This document shows, one piece after another, positions 21,384 through 32,260 of a DNA stretch of 64,000 nt; the first letter of the stretch is position 1; the number at the start of each line of letters is the position of its first letter. The notes under the pieces are model-generated. The model did no database searches. It was given only the letters and a program-made list of their open reading frames with translations, and was not told where the DNA came from. This stretch comes from Chamaecyparis obtusa. Taxonomy: Eukaryota; Streptophyta; Pinopsida; Cupressales; Cupressaceae. Position numbers and translations under genes: made by a program. The stretch lies in NCBI GenBank assembly GCA_027943335.1, contig BSBK01001580.1:248001-312000 (forward strand), in the 5' to 3' direction.

Positions 21384-22957
21384 CATTTCTGAACCGAGAC
21401 CTTTTCCTAGTAAATTTACTCTTGTCTCCAATGATCTAATCCTGTGGATGATTCTTCACAACATACTTAGGTGTCTTGAACACTTTTGGTTCACTCAGAT
21501 TTATATCTATGTCACTTCCTGGTAACAAACCCTCTTGCGGTTGTTCATGTACTTCTTCCAGACCTTTCCCTATTTGAAGCTGATTTTGATTGCTCTGAAA
21601 CATTTCCTTTTCAAGACTTTCCCAATCTGGATCATAAGGATTGACTTCACATGTTCTTTCTTTTACCTGAAACCTTTCACCAATTTTGACATTCACTCTC
21701 TCAATCATTTTCTTAGTTCTCAAATTGTAATCTATATGCTTTTCTTTTAGAGAAATACCCAAGGAAGATTCCTTCATCACTCCTAGCATCAATTTTTTCT
21801 ATGCCATCATCTCTTTTGATAAAATACTTGCTACCAATTTTTTTGAAATAGCTAGTAGTAGGAGTTTCACCATACCATAATTCATAGGGTGTCTTGCTTG
21901 TTCCTTCTCTAACCCATACTCTGTTCATTGTGTATACTGTGGTGTTCACTACTTCTCTCCAGTGCATGTGTGCCACTTTCCCTTCAATCAAAATTATCCT
22001 TTCAACATCAAGGAGTGATCTATTTCTTCTTTTAGCAACACCATTCTGCTGTGGTGTTCTAGGTGCAGATGTTTGTCTTAGAATTCAATGTTCATCATAG
22101 AAAGTATTGAATTAACCTGACGTGAAATCACCACCTCTGTCTGATCTCAAGCACTTTATATTTAATCCAGTTTCATTCTCTACTTTTTCCATAAAGTATT
22201 TGAATTTATCAAAAGCTTCTATTTTTTCTCTAAGAAAACAAACTCACATCATTTTAGAGTAATCATCAATGAAAATTATAAAGTACTTATCTCCAAAGTA
22301 AGACCTGGTCTAAGTAGGTGCACCAAGACCTGCATGAAAAAGATCCAACTTTTTCCTTTTTGAAAATGCTCTGCTTTGGAAGCCACTCCTTGTTTTCTTT
22401 CCCATTACACATTCTTTGCATGTAGTGTTAGCAGGCTTCACAATTCTAGGTAGGTCTTTGATGACATTAATGTTACTTTCCCTTACAATGTTATAAAAAT
22501 TGATATGACAAAATCTCCTATGCCATAGCTAGTTATCATCAACCTTTTAAACAAAATAACTTACTTCACTTGAGTTCAGATGAAACACATTACGTCCTAT
22601 CTGAATTCCAGTAGAAATCATATATCCTTTAGCACTTCTGATCGAGCACTTTCCATCCTTGAATTCCAACTAATAATCCTTTTTCACAAATAAACCAACA
22701 CTCAACAAGTTATGTGTTAAACCATCAACAAGGCATACATCATCAATATTAGTTTATCATCCAAAGGAATGGATCCAATCCCAACAATAGCTTTAGGAGT
22801 ATTTTCACCTAGTCTAACAACTCCACCATAATACATATTCAACTTTAAAAATCTATTCTTATCTTTTGTCATGTATTGTGAACAACCACTATATATGATC
22901 CAATAGTTCTTTTAGTTAACATGAGACAAAAATTATTTTTCTTCTCTAATAGGTTTA
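21384..22957 (-). pseudogene. Copia B pol, 5' half: protease and integrase
   Basis: On the minus strand the protease comes first (about 22915-22850). Its active-site motif reads IIYSGCSQYMT where D-S-G-C-S-x-H-M-T is expected, so the catalytic Asp is now Tyr. The integrase zinc finger follows (LWHRRFCHINF ... CKECVMGK, about 22535-22400). In the catalytic core the first Asp is replaced by Gly (LFHAGLGAP, about 22325-22350), the second is present (CLRSDRGGDF, about 22150) and the Glu is replaced by Lys (NGVAKRRN, about 22020-22045). The C-terminal segment with TPYELWYGETP and the long linker to RT continue to 21384, where gypsy C interrupts. Several stops are present. The enzyme pair is dead. 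Confidence 0.88.
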
Positions 22958-22959
22958 TC

Positions 22960-23990
22960 TTATTTAGTTTCTACAAATCCAAGTAACTCATTTATCTCAT
23001 CATCATCATCAGATGCACCATCATTAGCATAATACCATTCTTTATCCTTGATGTATTTTCCATATTTAGGCCTATGCTTAGGAACTCTAGTTGGAAATCT
23101 AGAAGCAAAATGACCAACCTTACTAGAATTAAATAATTTTATGGGTAAGTTTCCTTCAAACTTAACTTGGCCCTTTCTTTCTCTGCTTGTGATCAAGGCT
23201 AAGACCTTCTCATCCACACTATTTTCAAGCCTTTCAATCTCTTCCCATTCATTAGCATAATCTCCCAACTCTTTGATGTACTTACTTGATTTGCTAGTAC
23301 TTGCAATATTTGTTCCTGCATCCTTTTTTTTGTGTACAGTTGCCTTGAAAGCTATCTCCACCTTAGGTAATGAACCTTTAAGCTCTGTGGTCTCAAATGT
23401 AGTTAGTTTGGATACTAACATTTCCCTTGTGAAACCTTTGGTCAATAGTATGGTCTCCTCTAGGGCATACACTTTAGTTTTGTATGTCGGTGTCAAAGAT
23501 CTCAGAATATTTGCAATGACCTGATCCTTAGTGTAGGTTCATCCATTGTTCTTGATTCCTATTACACATTTTTTAACCCTTTGATCAAACATCCTTACTA
23601 TTTCATCTTCTTTCATCTGAAGTGTCTCCATCCTTCCTCTCCAATTTTGAAGTTTGGCTCTTTTAGTTGATGTATCTCCTTCATATAGTGCTAACAATAT
23701 TTCCCATATATCACGTACCTTGTAAAAATCTCTGATTTCAGAGAATTCCCCATCAGATAATGCACTTATCAATGCTTCTCTAGCTATCATGTTGCATTGA
23801 AACATCTTATTTTCCTCATTAGTTATGGCAAGGTATTCCAACTCATCTTCAATCTTGAGTGTTGCATCTTTATTGGTTACAATCCAATAATCCAAGCCCA
23901 AACAAAACAAATGAGTCTTCATTTTTTCCTTCCATGCATCAAAATATTCTACATCAAACTTGGGATTTTGAAAAAAAGTAAGACATCCTA
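22960..23990 (-). pseudogene. Copia B gag
   Basis: This is a copia-type Gag polyprotein of the UBN2/retrotran_gag family. On the minus strand the frame includes MKTHLFCLGLDYWIV, VRDIWEILLALYEGDT, LQNWRGRMETLQMKEDE and a downstream TYTKDQVIANILRSLTPTYKTKV, the usual order. The zinc knuckle near 23110-23160 reads LFNSSKVGHFASRFP where C-x2-C-x4-H-x4-C is expected; three of the cysteine positions are lost. The C-terminal tail is acidic (DGASDDDDEINELLGF). One stop or frameshift lies between the two long open parts, near 23530. It is the first gene after the 5' LTR. Confidence 0.85.
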
Positions 23991-24047
23991 GATCATTTCC
24001 TCAAGTAGTCAAGATTTCTCTCTAAGGACCAATAGATCGTTAACAAT

Positions 24048-25232
24048 TGTTAGGATCTGGTAATACTTAGAGGGGGGGTGAATCAATATTACAAAATTTA
24101 TAAGATTTTTGAAACCACTTATCAAATATAAAACTTAAATAAAATATCCATGCAAAGTAAACATACACAAGATAACTCATAACATGATTATTTTGTTCTC
24201 GAGGAAACCCTGTTAAGGGAAAAACCCTAGTGGCGATGACACCCACAAATATCTGCACTATATGAATGATACCCTATTAGGAGTTCTAGCCCTATTAGGA
24301 GTTGATTAATACAATAGGTAGGTCCCTATTAAAGGAAAAACCCTATTAGGAGTCTCAAACCCTTTTAGGGGTATTACAACTGGCCATAGACCCAAATAAA
24401 ATCAGAAGGTTACATCCATCTTCAGTCCTTTACTGAATATACTTCATCATACCTGAATTTCCTATTAGGACAATCCAATCATTGTGCCCAAATGCACAAC
24501 CTTCTTCTCTGCTAGAAGTAGATCTCACATCCTTCCAGCTCACATATTACCATCCAAATCCACTCTCCATCACAAGGAAGAAACCCTCCTTATATACAAG
24601 TTACAAATAATAATTCATCTAGAGGTCGACCATTCTAGGACCTCATTACATAACAAAAAACTTCATTATCCAAGGTGAAGATACACAAGTCATCCCTGAT
24701 CATGTTCCAACAATTATAATTCACCCAAAGTCAGCTCCATCAGTAATTCAATCATAAATCAATATTGTACATGTTACTCTTCCTGGTCAGCTCCCAAATA
24801 CTTCCACGCTAGAAAATAAATCATAGATGCCATCATAATTGACATGAGCACATTGTGATCACAATGTATCTTCTTCATGATTTATTCTAAAATTTCCCAA
24901 GTGCGCATACTGAAATTCATCATCGTACAACAATTATGTTCCAAACAATGCAACTAGGTTTGTGAAAACTCTCAGTCTCTAGTCCTGCAGCTAGTCTTCA
25001 CTAAAACAAGAATATATCTGTCCAATGATCATATAAATGTCTATGGTCATAAGAATAGTCTCTACACATATCCTAAAACATATCTCTAAGCCCGCAAGGG
25101 CTAATGAATTGTACAAATTTCGTACCACTCTCTACAATATTCCTGTCTGTACTGTCTGAAACTTATTGGTCTCCATAAATGAATATATGTTGGCATCAAT
25201 GACAAAACTATTGAATGACAAAAAATTCAACA
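24048..25232 (-). repeat. 5' LTR of copia B
   Basis: It begins tgttaggatctgg and ends attcaaca on the plus strand and pairs with 1588-2767. It is followed by the acttg duplication at 25233-25237. The primer site lies just left of it (about 24020-24047 read on the minus strand) and is too diverged to name a tRNA. Confidence 0.92.
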
Positions 25233-25453
25233 ACTTGATTCCAATGCACTTACGAGAAAAGATATGAGTATGGTGAATATCGTATGGTCGATATTCATGA
25301 ACATGCCATACTCCTAATGATACCGTGAGGTGACATCTATTATGGTGGATGTCATTTTTGATATCTGTGTAGATCATAGCCCTCAATATTACATTTAGGA
25401 AATCATCAATACAATAGTTCACTGTATTACTTGGATAGAAATAATAGAGGGAG
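25233..25453 (+). mobile_element. Element A interior resumes, ending in a polypurine tract
   Basis: The first five bases are the second acttg duplication of copia B. The sequence around 25265-25320 has inverted words (gtatggtgaatatc, gatattcatgaacatgccatac) that resemble the left flank at 1395-1440. The stretch ends with a purine run, aataatagagggag, at about 25440-25453 directly before TGTTAATG. Confidence 0.5.
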
Positions 25454-25622
25454 TGTTAATGATTGTAGCTTTGATCAAATGATTCCAATCGATGAAATCA
25501 AATATTTCAAGTGGCCTCTCGACCTTAAACATTTGATATCTATCCTCCTCTATTATCATGAAATATTATTAATATTGATGACAGTTATTGAGATGGCATA
25601 TATACATTATATATATAAATAT

Positions 25623-25653
25623 AGACACACACACACACACACACAAACACACA
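25623..25653 (+). repeat. CA microsatellite followed by AT-rich repeats
   Basis: An (AC)n run with one interruption, followed to about 25720 by tatata and atatat words. It is a simple-sequence repeat in the U3 of element A's LTR. Confidence 0.85.
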
Positions 25654-25876
25654 TATATATAATTATAAGAGATATTATACATATATATAAGATATATTAT
25701 ACATATATTCATAAATAATAAATAATTGTCATACACATTATAATGATAATAATACATTAATTTTTTTTTTTGATATCAACTATAACGTCAAATATGTGAA
25801 TCAACATAATATCAATGAATGACAAAAAGTAATTGACAATACAAGGAAACCATGGTGACACAGTCGATGATGTTAT

Positions 25877-26075
25877 CAATTGTGATGATCACAGTCGATG
25901 TCGACTATGGTTATCACAACCAACAACACCATTGACTGTCATATGTCATTGCTATTAAATATATATTAGAAGTGTCATTCATTATCGACTGTGATGATCA
26001 TAGTTAATATCGACTATGATGATCACAATCGATATCGACTATGATTATCACAACCGATAATCATTATCGAATACC
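25877..26075 (+). repeat. Palindrome-rich array in U3 of element A
   Basis: TGTGATGATCACA (25881-25893) is an inverted repeat with a one-base centre. AGTCGATGTCGACT (25893-25906) has six-base arms and two bases between. Related copies follow at about 25986-26005, 26010-26030 and 26040-26055 (gatgatcaca, cgatatcgact, gattatcacaacc). Confidence 0.7.
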
Positions 26076-26308
26076 ATATAGTATCATTACCAATGAATAG
26101 TATAAGAGTCAATCATTATATTGTCTATCTTATCATTGTTATTAAGTTATGGTTCAATCATTATCGATCATATTCAATGATATTTATCAGCAGTAACTAA
26201 TGAATGGTTAATCCATTAACAAGAGACATGTATCACGTAGAGACATGTCTCTACATGAGATTTTTTCATGTAGGGACATGTACCTATGGGAGACATGTCC
26301 CATTATGT

Positions 26309-26320
26309 TATATATATACT
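26309..26320 (+). promoter_or_regulatory. TATA box of element A LTR
   Basis: TTATATATATAC lies about 265 bp before the inferred LTR end, a usual distance for a plant copia LTR. Confidence 0.45.
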
Positions 26321-26583
26321 CGTTGAAAGAATAACTTGGAACACATAAATCTACAAGTTACATTAGAGATATAAATCAAGCCTTCTCAAGTGAAAAGAAA
26401 TATATCATCCTTACTCTTAGTAATCATTGTTCTCTCATATAGTTCTACATCATCACATAAACTATATCATTAACATTTGAAAGAGATTTAGAATAAAATT
26501 CTTATCTAAGTCCATCATATACATCAAAGTAAAAAGTAATAAAATTAAAATATCCTCTATTCATAATTTGATCTAATTTAACA

Positions 26584-27369
26584 CCTCATACCCCAGTGCT
26601 ATCTTTGTCAACTCATCATGCCTCTCGTCAAAAGAGTTTGATCGACTAAATGATATTAATTTACACATAAAATAGTGCTTAGAATTTTATTCTTTGTCCA
26701 CCCCCATTTGATGTATTTGGGGTGTTGAAATTCAAACATTTTCAACTGACACCCATGTGCCTTCTCATAGCAGTAATACATCACAATAGTAAGAAATTAA
26801 AACATTCTCCCATTGTTGAAAAATCCCAAAAGCCAAGAATGGTTTCTCAAGATGCTACAACATCTAATGGAATAAATAGATAAACACACTGAAGAAGAAG
26901 TTGAAGAAACATAAGAATTAATTAAGGCCTACATCAGTAATGGTAGCCCCAAGCAAGATGAGTATTATACAAAAACATAAATCTTAACTACGACCAGAGC
27001 CCTTTGCTAAGAAAAAGAAATAAAATATGGAAGAGATAAGGCCTCTAGAAACTTCCATATTCTTCATCAAGTTCATCTAAGAGATGGTTGATCAATCTGA
27101 ACGAATCTAGTAGGTAGTAATGGAACCTTACCCACACAAATATGATCCCATACTCCAAGGCGACCTTAGACATAACCATACTCAATTGAAAGGAATCATC
27201 AGAATGGATTTGATGATAATACTTAAGAAAATTCCTACGATTTGATTCCTATGATCACATGCATAGGTTTCTTCACACAATATAGTACCATATGATATGA
27301 CAAAGCATGCACGATAAGAGATAAATACTTGAAATCCTTTTTTGTTGTTATTCAACCTACTATGATACC
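26584..27369 (-). mobile_element. Interior fragment of copia E, next to its primer site
   Basis: No frame of useful length is present. On the minus strand, the bases from about 27369 leftward continue the primer site TGGTATCATAG, of which the first base lies at 45708 beyond the inserted element F. TGGTATCA is the standard start of the initiator tRNA-Met primer site of plant copia elements, so this stretch is the 5' untranslated/gag-side interior of a minus-strand copia. The true left edge is uncertain; it meets element A's LTR around 26584. Confidence 0.5.
27365..27369. repeat. Target-site duplication of Tat element F (left copy, ATACC)
   Basis: The bases atacc precede F's left LTR and follow its right LTR at 45703-45707. 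The match is perfect. Both lie within the copia E primer site. Confidence 0.9.
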
Positions 27370-28674
27370 TGTGTGTGTGAAAATTGTACTTGATCTGTAG
27401 ACACAACACTCAGTAAAACATTAGAGGTTAGCTATAATCAAAATCGTGCCAAATTGAAAGCTATCTAACCAAGCGATTTACTACCTTCTAGTAGGTGCGA
27501 AATTAATGTTCTCAGATTGTAATCAAGATCAGTGACCTAGACGACACCTAAATGAAGGATTTGAATGCAAAAGATGGATATGAAATTGAATGCAATTAAT
27601 CTATATTTTTGATATTTTCTATGCAATAAGAATGAAAACTTGATATGAATCTATGCTAGATGAAATTGATATGCTATGAATGCTATTGAAAATTGATATG
27701 CTATGAATGCTATTGAAAATTGATATGCTATAAATGCTATTGAAAATTGATATGCTATGAATGCAAAAATAAGATTGATCTCACAAAGATGTCGATTCAC
27801 AAGAGCTTTGATTCTTCAATTCCAATTCTCCAGCGTGATTGTGCAAAATATGAGATGAATTATGAAGAGCTGAGCCTTTAATTTATAAAAATCCAGGGTT
27901 TTGGAGGTGCATGGATAAAAGCCATAAATCACTCAAATTAACTCATCTTGATTTTTGAGTTATCTGATCATGAAAGATAGTTAATTCTCAAAATCATGCA
28001 AAAACATGCAAAAATAGCTTTTTAACTCAAATTAGAGTTTAGATCAGCTTTTTGAACTCCAAAAGGATGTTGAGTTCCAAAAAGTTAACAACTTGCATTG
28101 ATTTTCTGATTTGGAGTTTAACTGTTTCTTTTGAATATGCATAATAATTAAGAATTAAGTAAACAAATAAAGTGATTTATTCTCAACTCAACTGATTTTT
28201 GAAAATAAAATAATTAATTTATGGGTTAATTAACTATTTTACCAAACTTTTATTAAAAATTATATTATTAAATAATGACAACATGCTTTAATTAATTAAA
28301 TAAGAATTTAATCAATTAAAGATAGGAATTTTGATTTATTGTCAAAATTAAATAATACAATTAATAATAGATAGAATTAAATTTAATTAAACAATTAAGT
28401 GGCAAATATTAAATCTAATTAATTAAATATGCAAAATATTTAATTAATCAAATTTTAGGATAAATGTGATTTATTGCCAAATAATTATAAAATTAAAGAT
28501 AATTATGATGATTAGGAATATTACTATAAATATTTCCCGATGTAGAATTTAAGATAATCAATTAGGATTCGATGATGTTTAGATGTTCCTTAGATTAGGA
28601 CTTTGATGTCGATTTCATTCGATATGTTGATATAGGAGGTTACTGAACTTATAGCCCATTTTTGGGGTATTACA
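27370..28674 (-). repeat. 3' LTR of Tat element F
   Basis: On the plus strand it begins with tgtgtgtgtgaaaattg and ends with ggggtattaca. In its own orientation it starts TGTAATACCCC. Its 1,305 bp include a 27-bp tandem repeat (27662-27764) and an AT-rich part (28150-28560) built from aattaatt and taaataat words. Confidence 0.93.
27662..27764 (-). repeat. 27-bp tandem repeat, about 3.8 copies, in F's LTR
   Basis: The unit is gaaaattgatatgctatgaa plus tgctatt. The copies differ by one base (tataaatg in the third). The other LTR has the same array with the same copy number at 44690-44792. Confidence 0.9.
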
Positions 28675-28695
28675 TTTTGCCCCTCTTTGAATTAC
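28675..28695 (-). other. Polypurine tract of F
   Basis: On the minus strand, caaagaggggcaaaa directly precedes the LTR start TGTAATACC. The same tract is found beside the LTRs of J (53116) and K (54921). Confidence 0.85.
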
Positions 28696-29670
28696 TATGT
28701 GAAGCGCAGTGGTTCAAAGATAGTCTGTGTTTGATAGAGATATGAAATTGATGTTTGAAATTGATAATTGATATGAGATAGAAGCTGATTGATATTGAAT
28801 TGATATGGAGATAATAGGTCCTGAATGACCAAAGATAATGTTCACTATAGCAGCAAATGAACCTATGATTGCGAAAAAGTGTCAAAATGCCTGATTCTGA
28901 ACCTTAGGATTGATAAGAAGTGAGTGACCCGTTCTAGACTCGATTGTCTTAGCAGAACTAGCAGGTATCACATCCGAACCCTTCAGTTGCCGAAGAACCA
29001 AGGAAAGAACACTATGATCGGATGGTTGCAAAAACTGATACAGATTACAAGATTAAGAGAATACCAGATTGATATGGATCAATGAATCTGATATGCCCCA
29101 AGTGATGATAGATTTGCCCCGAGCGATGAGGACTTTTGATGAATCAGTAACTAGACGTGATTGTTGTCTTGATCACTGATGAAAGATATTGATAGATTTG
29201 ATCGATAGAATTTGATTTACAGACTTTGAATGATGTGCAATATCATGCCCCCTTCGGGATTAAAATTGAAATCTGACAAGAAAAAGTCAGCGTTGATAGT
29301 TCAGAAGCATGTTAATTGATTTGAGAAGTGGTTATACACGTCTGAGAATGCATCCTGCATTGTTTGGAGGTCCTGGAGACCAAATTTGACTAGGTTTGAC
29401 CATGAGTTGACCATGGTTGACCAAGTTGAAATTTTGATAGTTTGATGTTAGATAATCAGTTAAGTTGAATACTAGATTTCTGTGAAGATTGAAGGTTGAT
29501 TATGCAAGCAGTAGACCGTCCTAGTTCCAAAAATTTTAATTCATGATTTTGACATAATAAACAATCTCAGATTTCAATTTTGATCTCAAAAATGGATTCA
29601 GAACGTCGAAATTAGCCAGGGGTGCAATTTTCATGGAAAACGGAGCACTTTTAAAAATTAGGTCAAAAGC
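28696..29670 (+). promoter_or_regulatory. Upstream region of the antisense PMD gene in F
   Basis: There is no reading frame of note. A cluster of four W-box cores (TTGAC) lies at 29386-29422, about 250 bp before the TATA box; the copy in K has three in the same place. The words gatgaatctgatatgcccca and ccccttcgggat are shared with K and J. W-boxes are known binding sites of WRKY factors in stress responses; that they act here is inference. Confidence 0.5.
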
Positions 29671-29678
29671 TATATAAA
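29671..29678 (+). promoter_or_regulatory. TATA box of the antisense PMD gene in F
   Basis: TATATAAA, 83 bp before the first ATG. It sits in the conserved context agctatataaaggcc, which recurs in K at 55870 (TATATAAG). It points away from the element's own LTR promoter. Confidence 0.7.
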
Positions 29679-29753
29679 GGCCGGAAGGGTCATTTTCAAT
29701 TCATTTCAACCCTTTGACTTTAGAGATTTTGTGGAGCCCTCTGAGCGAGAAAA

Positions 29754-32260
29754 ATGGTAGACCAATGAGAACTGAAGGTACCTATGAGTTTGCACCATTT
29801 TGAGCGCAGCCGGAGACATGACAGACCTCGACAGTATGGACATCCAGTAGGTGGACCTTTGTTCCCCCCTGAAAATGCATGTTTGTGATGATTTATAGCA
29901 TTTTTAATTTTTCCATACGCGTTTTTAGTTTTTGATTTTTGCATCTGTAGAAACTCGAACAAGTCCCTATCCAGACTTGTACGACATTTCATTTCAATTT
30001 AGATTGTCATTTCATCCATGCCCAAGTGTCGTATGATAGGGACCCTTGTGTCGTACGACATTTCATCGGGTCCCTTGAAACTCGTATGAATCCGGGTGAA
30101 ATGTCGTATGACTATGAATTGTCGTTTGGTATGTTGTGGAATGTCGTACGACACTTCATGCCAGTCTAGAATGTCGTTTGAAAAATAGTGTGTGATAAAC
30201 TCATTTTTAGGTCAAAAATTAAACTTTTCTGATCTTTTTGCCTGATTGCGGATACTTTGCCCTACCTTCTGAAACTTCAAAAACTGTGTCATTCTATTAT
30301 TTTGACTTGTTTTCGAACTGAATTTCTGACAAAACACCTTGTTTCTTTATGATTTAGGTCACATATCCTGACGTACATGTTCGCCATTCTTATCCGGCCA
30401 CCCAGAGATTGTGTGTCGCCTTGCCAGACCCGATGAGGGTTCATCTCGCTGCCTGTGGATTTGAGCACCTGATTCATTTACCCGATATTAGGGTAAATCA
30501 TGGTTTATTGACTACCCTGATTGAGAGGTTCCATTCTGAGACCTAGACTTTCCACCTTCCGACTGGGGAGATCACTGTGACCCCCGAGGATGTGTATAGG
30601 ATTCTTTGCATTCCTTTTCATGCTCCACGGTGTCCCGAGTATGTTAGCGGAGGATCCACTGGTCTGCATGCTTTCAGACGACTGTTTGGTGATGATACCC
30701 AATTGACTGGGTCTATATCCTAGGAGATACTTGTGCAGAGATATGGTCAGACACATCATCTAGAGTGTATCATTGCGGGGATGATCGGAGAGTTGATTAT
30801 GCCTGGCCGTCAGCAGAACGGCTTTTTGATGGGATGGTCACCAATGGTAGCATTGTTGATGGCTACGCCTACCGAGCTTGCCTGGGGTCAGTGTCTATTG
30901 GTGCACTTGTATTCTGAGATGCACGAGGTCGTGTATCAGGATTGCAAGAGCTTTGCTTTTAGAGCTCTTGTTTTACAGATATGGGCATGGGAGCACATCC
31001 CAGTTTTGAGACCAATTTTTCAGAGTCAGCGACAGGCACAGGAGCCGATCATATATACGTATGCTAGTTACGTTACGCAGGTTCGCATGGGTCATACCGA
31101 GTATTTTTTTCGATGCTTGGATGACATGACCTTCGTGATCTGGAGGCCATATTTACAGATAGAGGCCTGGCCTACTGCGAGAGAGCAGTTTTCATTCTTT
31201 TTCCAGAGCAGGATATTGATAGGATGGACCTCCACCGTCTTGGAGAGATTTTTGATTACCAGAGTCTGGCTTTAGTATGGACGCATTCAGGATGTCCCTC
31301 AGGATTATACTGCTTATGCCCGCATTATGCGTGAGATAGGGCTCGGATGGGCACCACGGCTTAGTTATACTGTATGTGCTGAGGAGTATAGCCAGATTAT
31401 TGGTAGGGATTGGGACTACCTTCCACAGGTGGTTGATGCAGGTGTGATAGATGCATGTGTGGCATGGCTTGTTGATCATCGGATTCACTGATTTTCTAAT
31501 CCGACAGAGTTGATACCCTCCATGGAGGAGGCTATGGATGTTACCGGGGCTCCTATGAGAGCAGGACCGAGACCACAGGTGGTACACCCTACTCCTCCGA
31601 GACAGAGAGCCATGGCTCCTTTACAGAGAGCACTAGGACATGGGAGGCCTCCACGTCCTTCTACATCTACAGTGGGCACATCTTCCAGCACACAGAGGCA
31701 GAGCAGAGGTGAGAGTGGCACACTGGGCGGAGTAGGATCTGCAGATGATGTTCTAGGAGCTAAGTAGTTTCCAGGTGGGACCAGTGTGGATGACATTTGA
31801 TTTGGGTGCTGAGGTCAGACACCATAAGGCACACAGGGTGAGCATTCCTTCACATGTAGATCAGCCAGCACAACCAGCACAAGACATAGATATGCCAGGA
31901 GTTGATGCAGAGCCTGCAGTTCCTCTTACTTCAGCCGAGATTATCAGACGGTTTAGAGTCCAGGTCCGGGACCTGAAGATAGAGCAGGCCAAATTAGAGG
32001 AGAGGCATCAAGAGGCAGATAGACAGCGTACAGAGCAGCGCGCAGAGATATAGAGATTACAGGCAGAGGTGATTCATCAGACTGCGTGGGCCTCATATTA
32101 TGTATCTGCGTACTATGCAGTAGTCCCTGTAGCACAGAGAGTGCCTACCTATTCTCAGTATATGGCAGCATCAGAGGGAGCTAGGGCACCGAGAGTGGAG
32201 TAGATACCAGATGCACCACCTCCTCCTCCACTAGATGTAGAGGAGCATGCTGACAGTTGA
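29754..32260 (+). pseudogene. Plant mobile domain (PMD) gene, two exons, antisense inside F
   Basis: Exon 1 is 29754-29846; its first ATG is followed by a stop at codon 5, and a second in-frame ATG is at 29784. The intron 29847-30357 has donor CCA/GTAGGT and acceptor TTTAG/G, phase 0. Exon 2 runs 30358-32260. Domain: LIERFHSE-stop-TFHLPTGEITVTPEDVYRILCIPF, then ELAWGQCLLVHLYSEM and LQIWAWEHIPVLRP, which are the signature blocks of the PMD (PF10536) found in plant MAIN/MAIL-type proteins and in transposons. The C-terminal part has Pro/Arg-rich sequence, a charged coiled-coil segment (about 31920-32100) and a proline run before the stop. Stops lie at about 30544, 30721, 31273, 31489, 31765, 32051 and 32203, plus a frameshift near 31790. 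Intact length would be about 660 residues. No catalytic function is known to me for this domain. Confidence 0.82.
29975..30180 (+). repeat. Palindrome array GTCGTACGAC in the PMD intron of F
   Basis: At least seven copies or decayed copies of a 10-base palindrome occur: near 29979, 30027, 30049 (perfect), 30082, 30103, 30121, 30143 (perfect) and 30173. Most are followed by att or act and tca (tgtcgtacgacatttcat). Decayed copies mostly differ by C-to-T at CpG (gtcgtatgac). Related arrays lie in the gag leader of the same element (42115-42360 and 44045-44285) and in K's intron. Confidence 0.75.

Larger units (their letters stand above)
1588..25232 (-). mobile_element. Ty1/copia LTR retrotransposon B, interrupted by gypsy C
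   Basis: The element lies on the minus strand. Its two LTRs are 1588-2767 (3' LTR) and 24048-25232 (5' LTR). Both run TG...CA and are flanked by acttg. Without the nested gypsy (4661-21378 plus one 5-bp duplication) it measures about 6.9 kb, which is normal for a plant copia. In transcription order it holds Gag, protease, integrase, RT and RNase H, the Ty1/copia order with integrase before RT. The LTRs differ visibly (of order ten percent by eye), so it is older than C and F. It is dead: there are stops, and catalytic residues of protease and integrase are changed. I do not assign a lineage. Confidence 0.93.
25454..26583 (+). repeat. Probable 3' LTR of element A
   Basis: It starts TGTTAATGATTG right after the purine tract and probably ends at aatttaaca (26583). 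A TATA-like box, TTATATATATACT, lies at 26309-26320, and the downstream part would be R-U5. U3 holds a CA microsatellite and a palindrome-rich array. No second copy is in the window, so the right edge is inferred. Confidence 0.5.

Noticed and set aside
25431..25757. Small frames rich in Thr, His and Tyr
   Set aside because: They are translations of the CA and TA simple repeats.
27662..27764. CRISPR-like repeat array
   Set aside because: The units are directly adjacent without spacers and lie in a plant LTR; this is a minisatellite.
29754..32260. PMD gene as a host gene with F split around it
   Set aside because: The same gene in the same position and orientation occurs in K, and F's LTRs and perfect target duplication enclose it.
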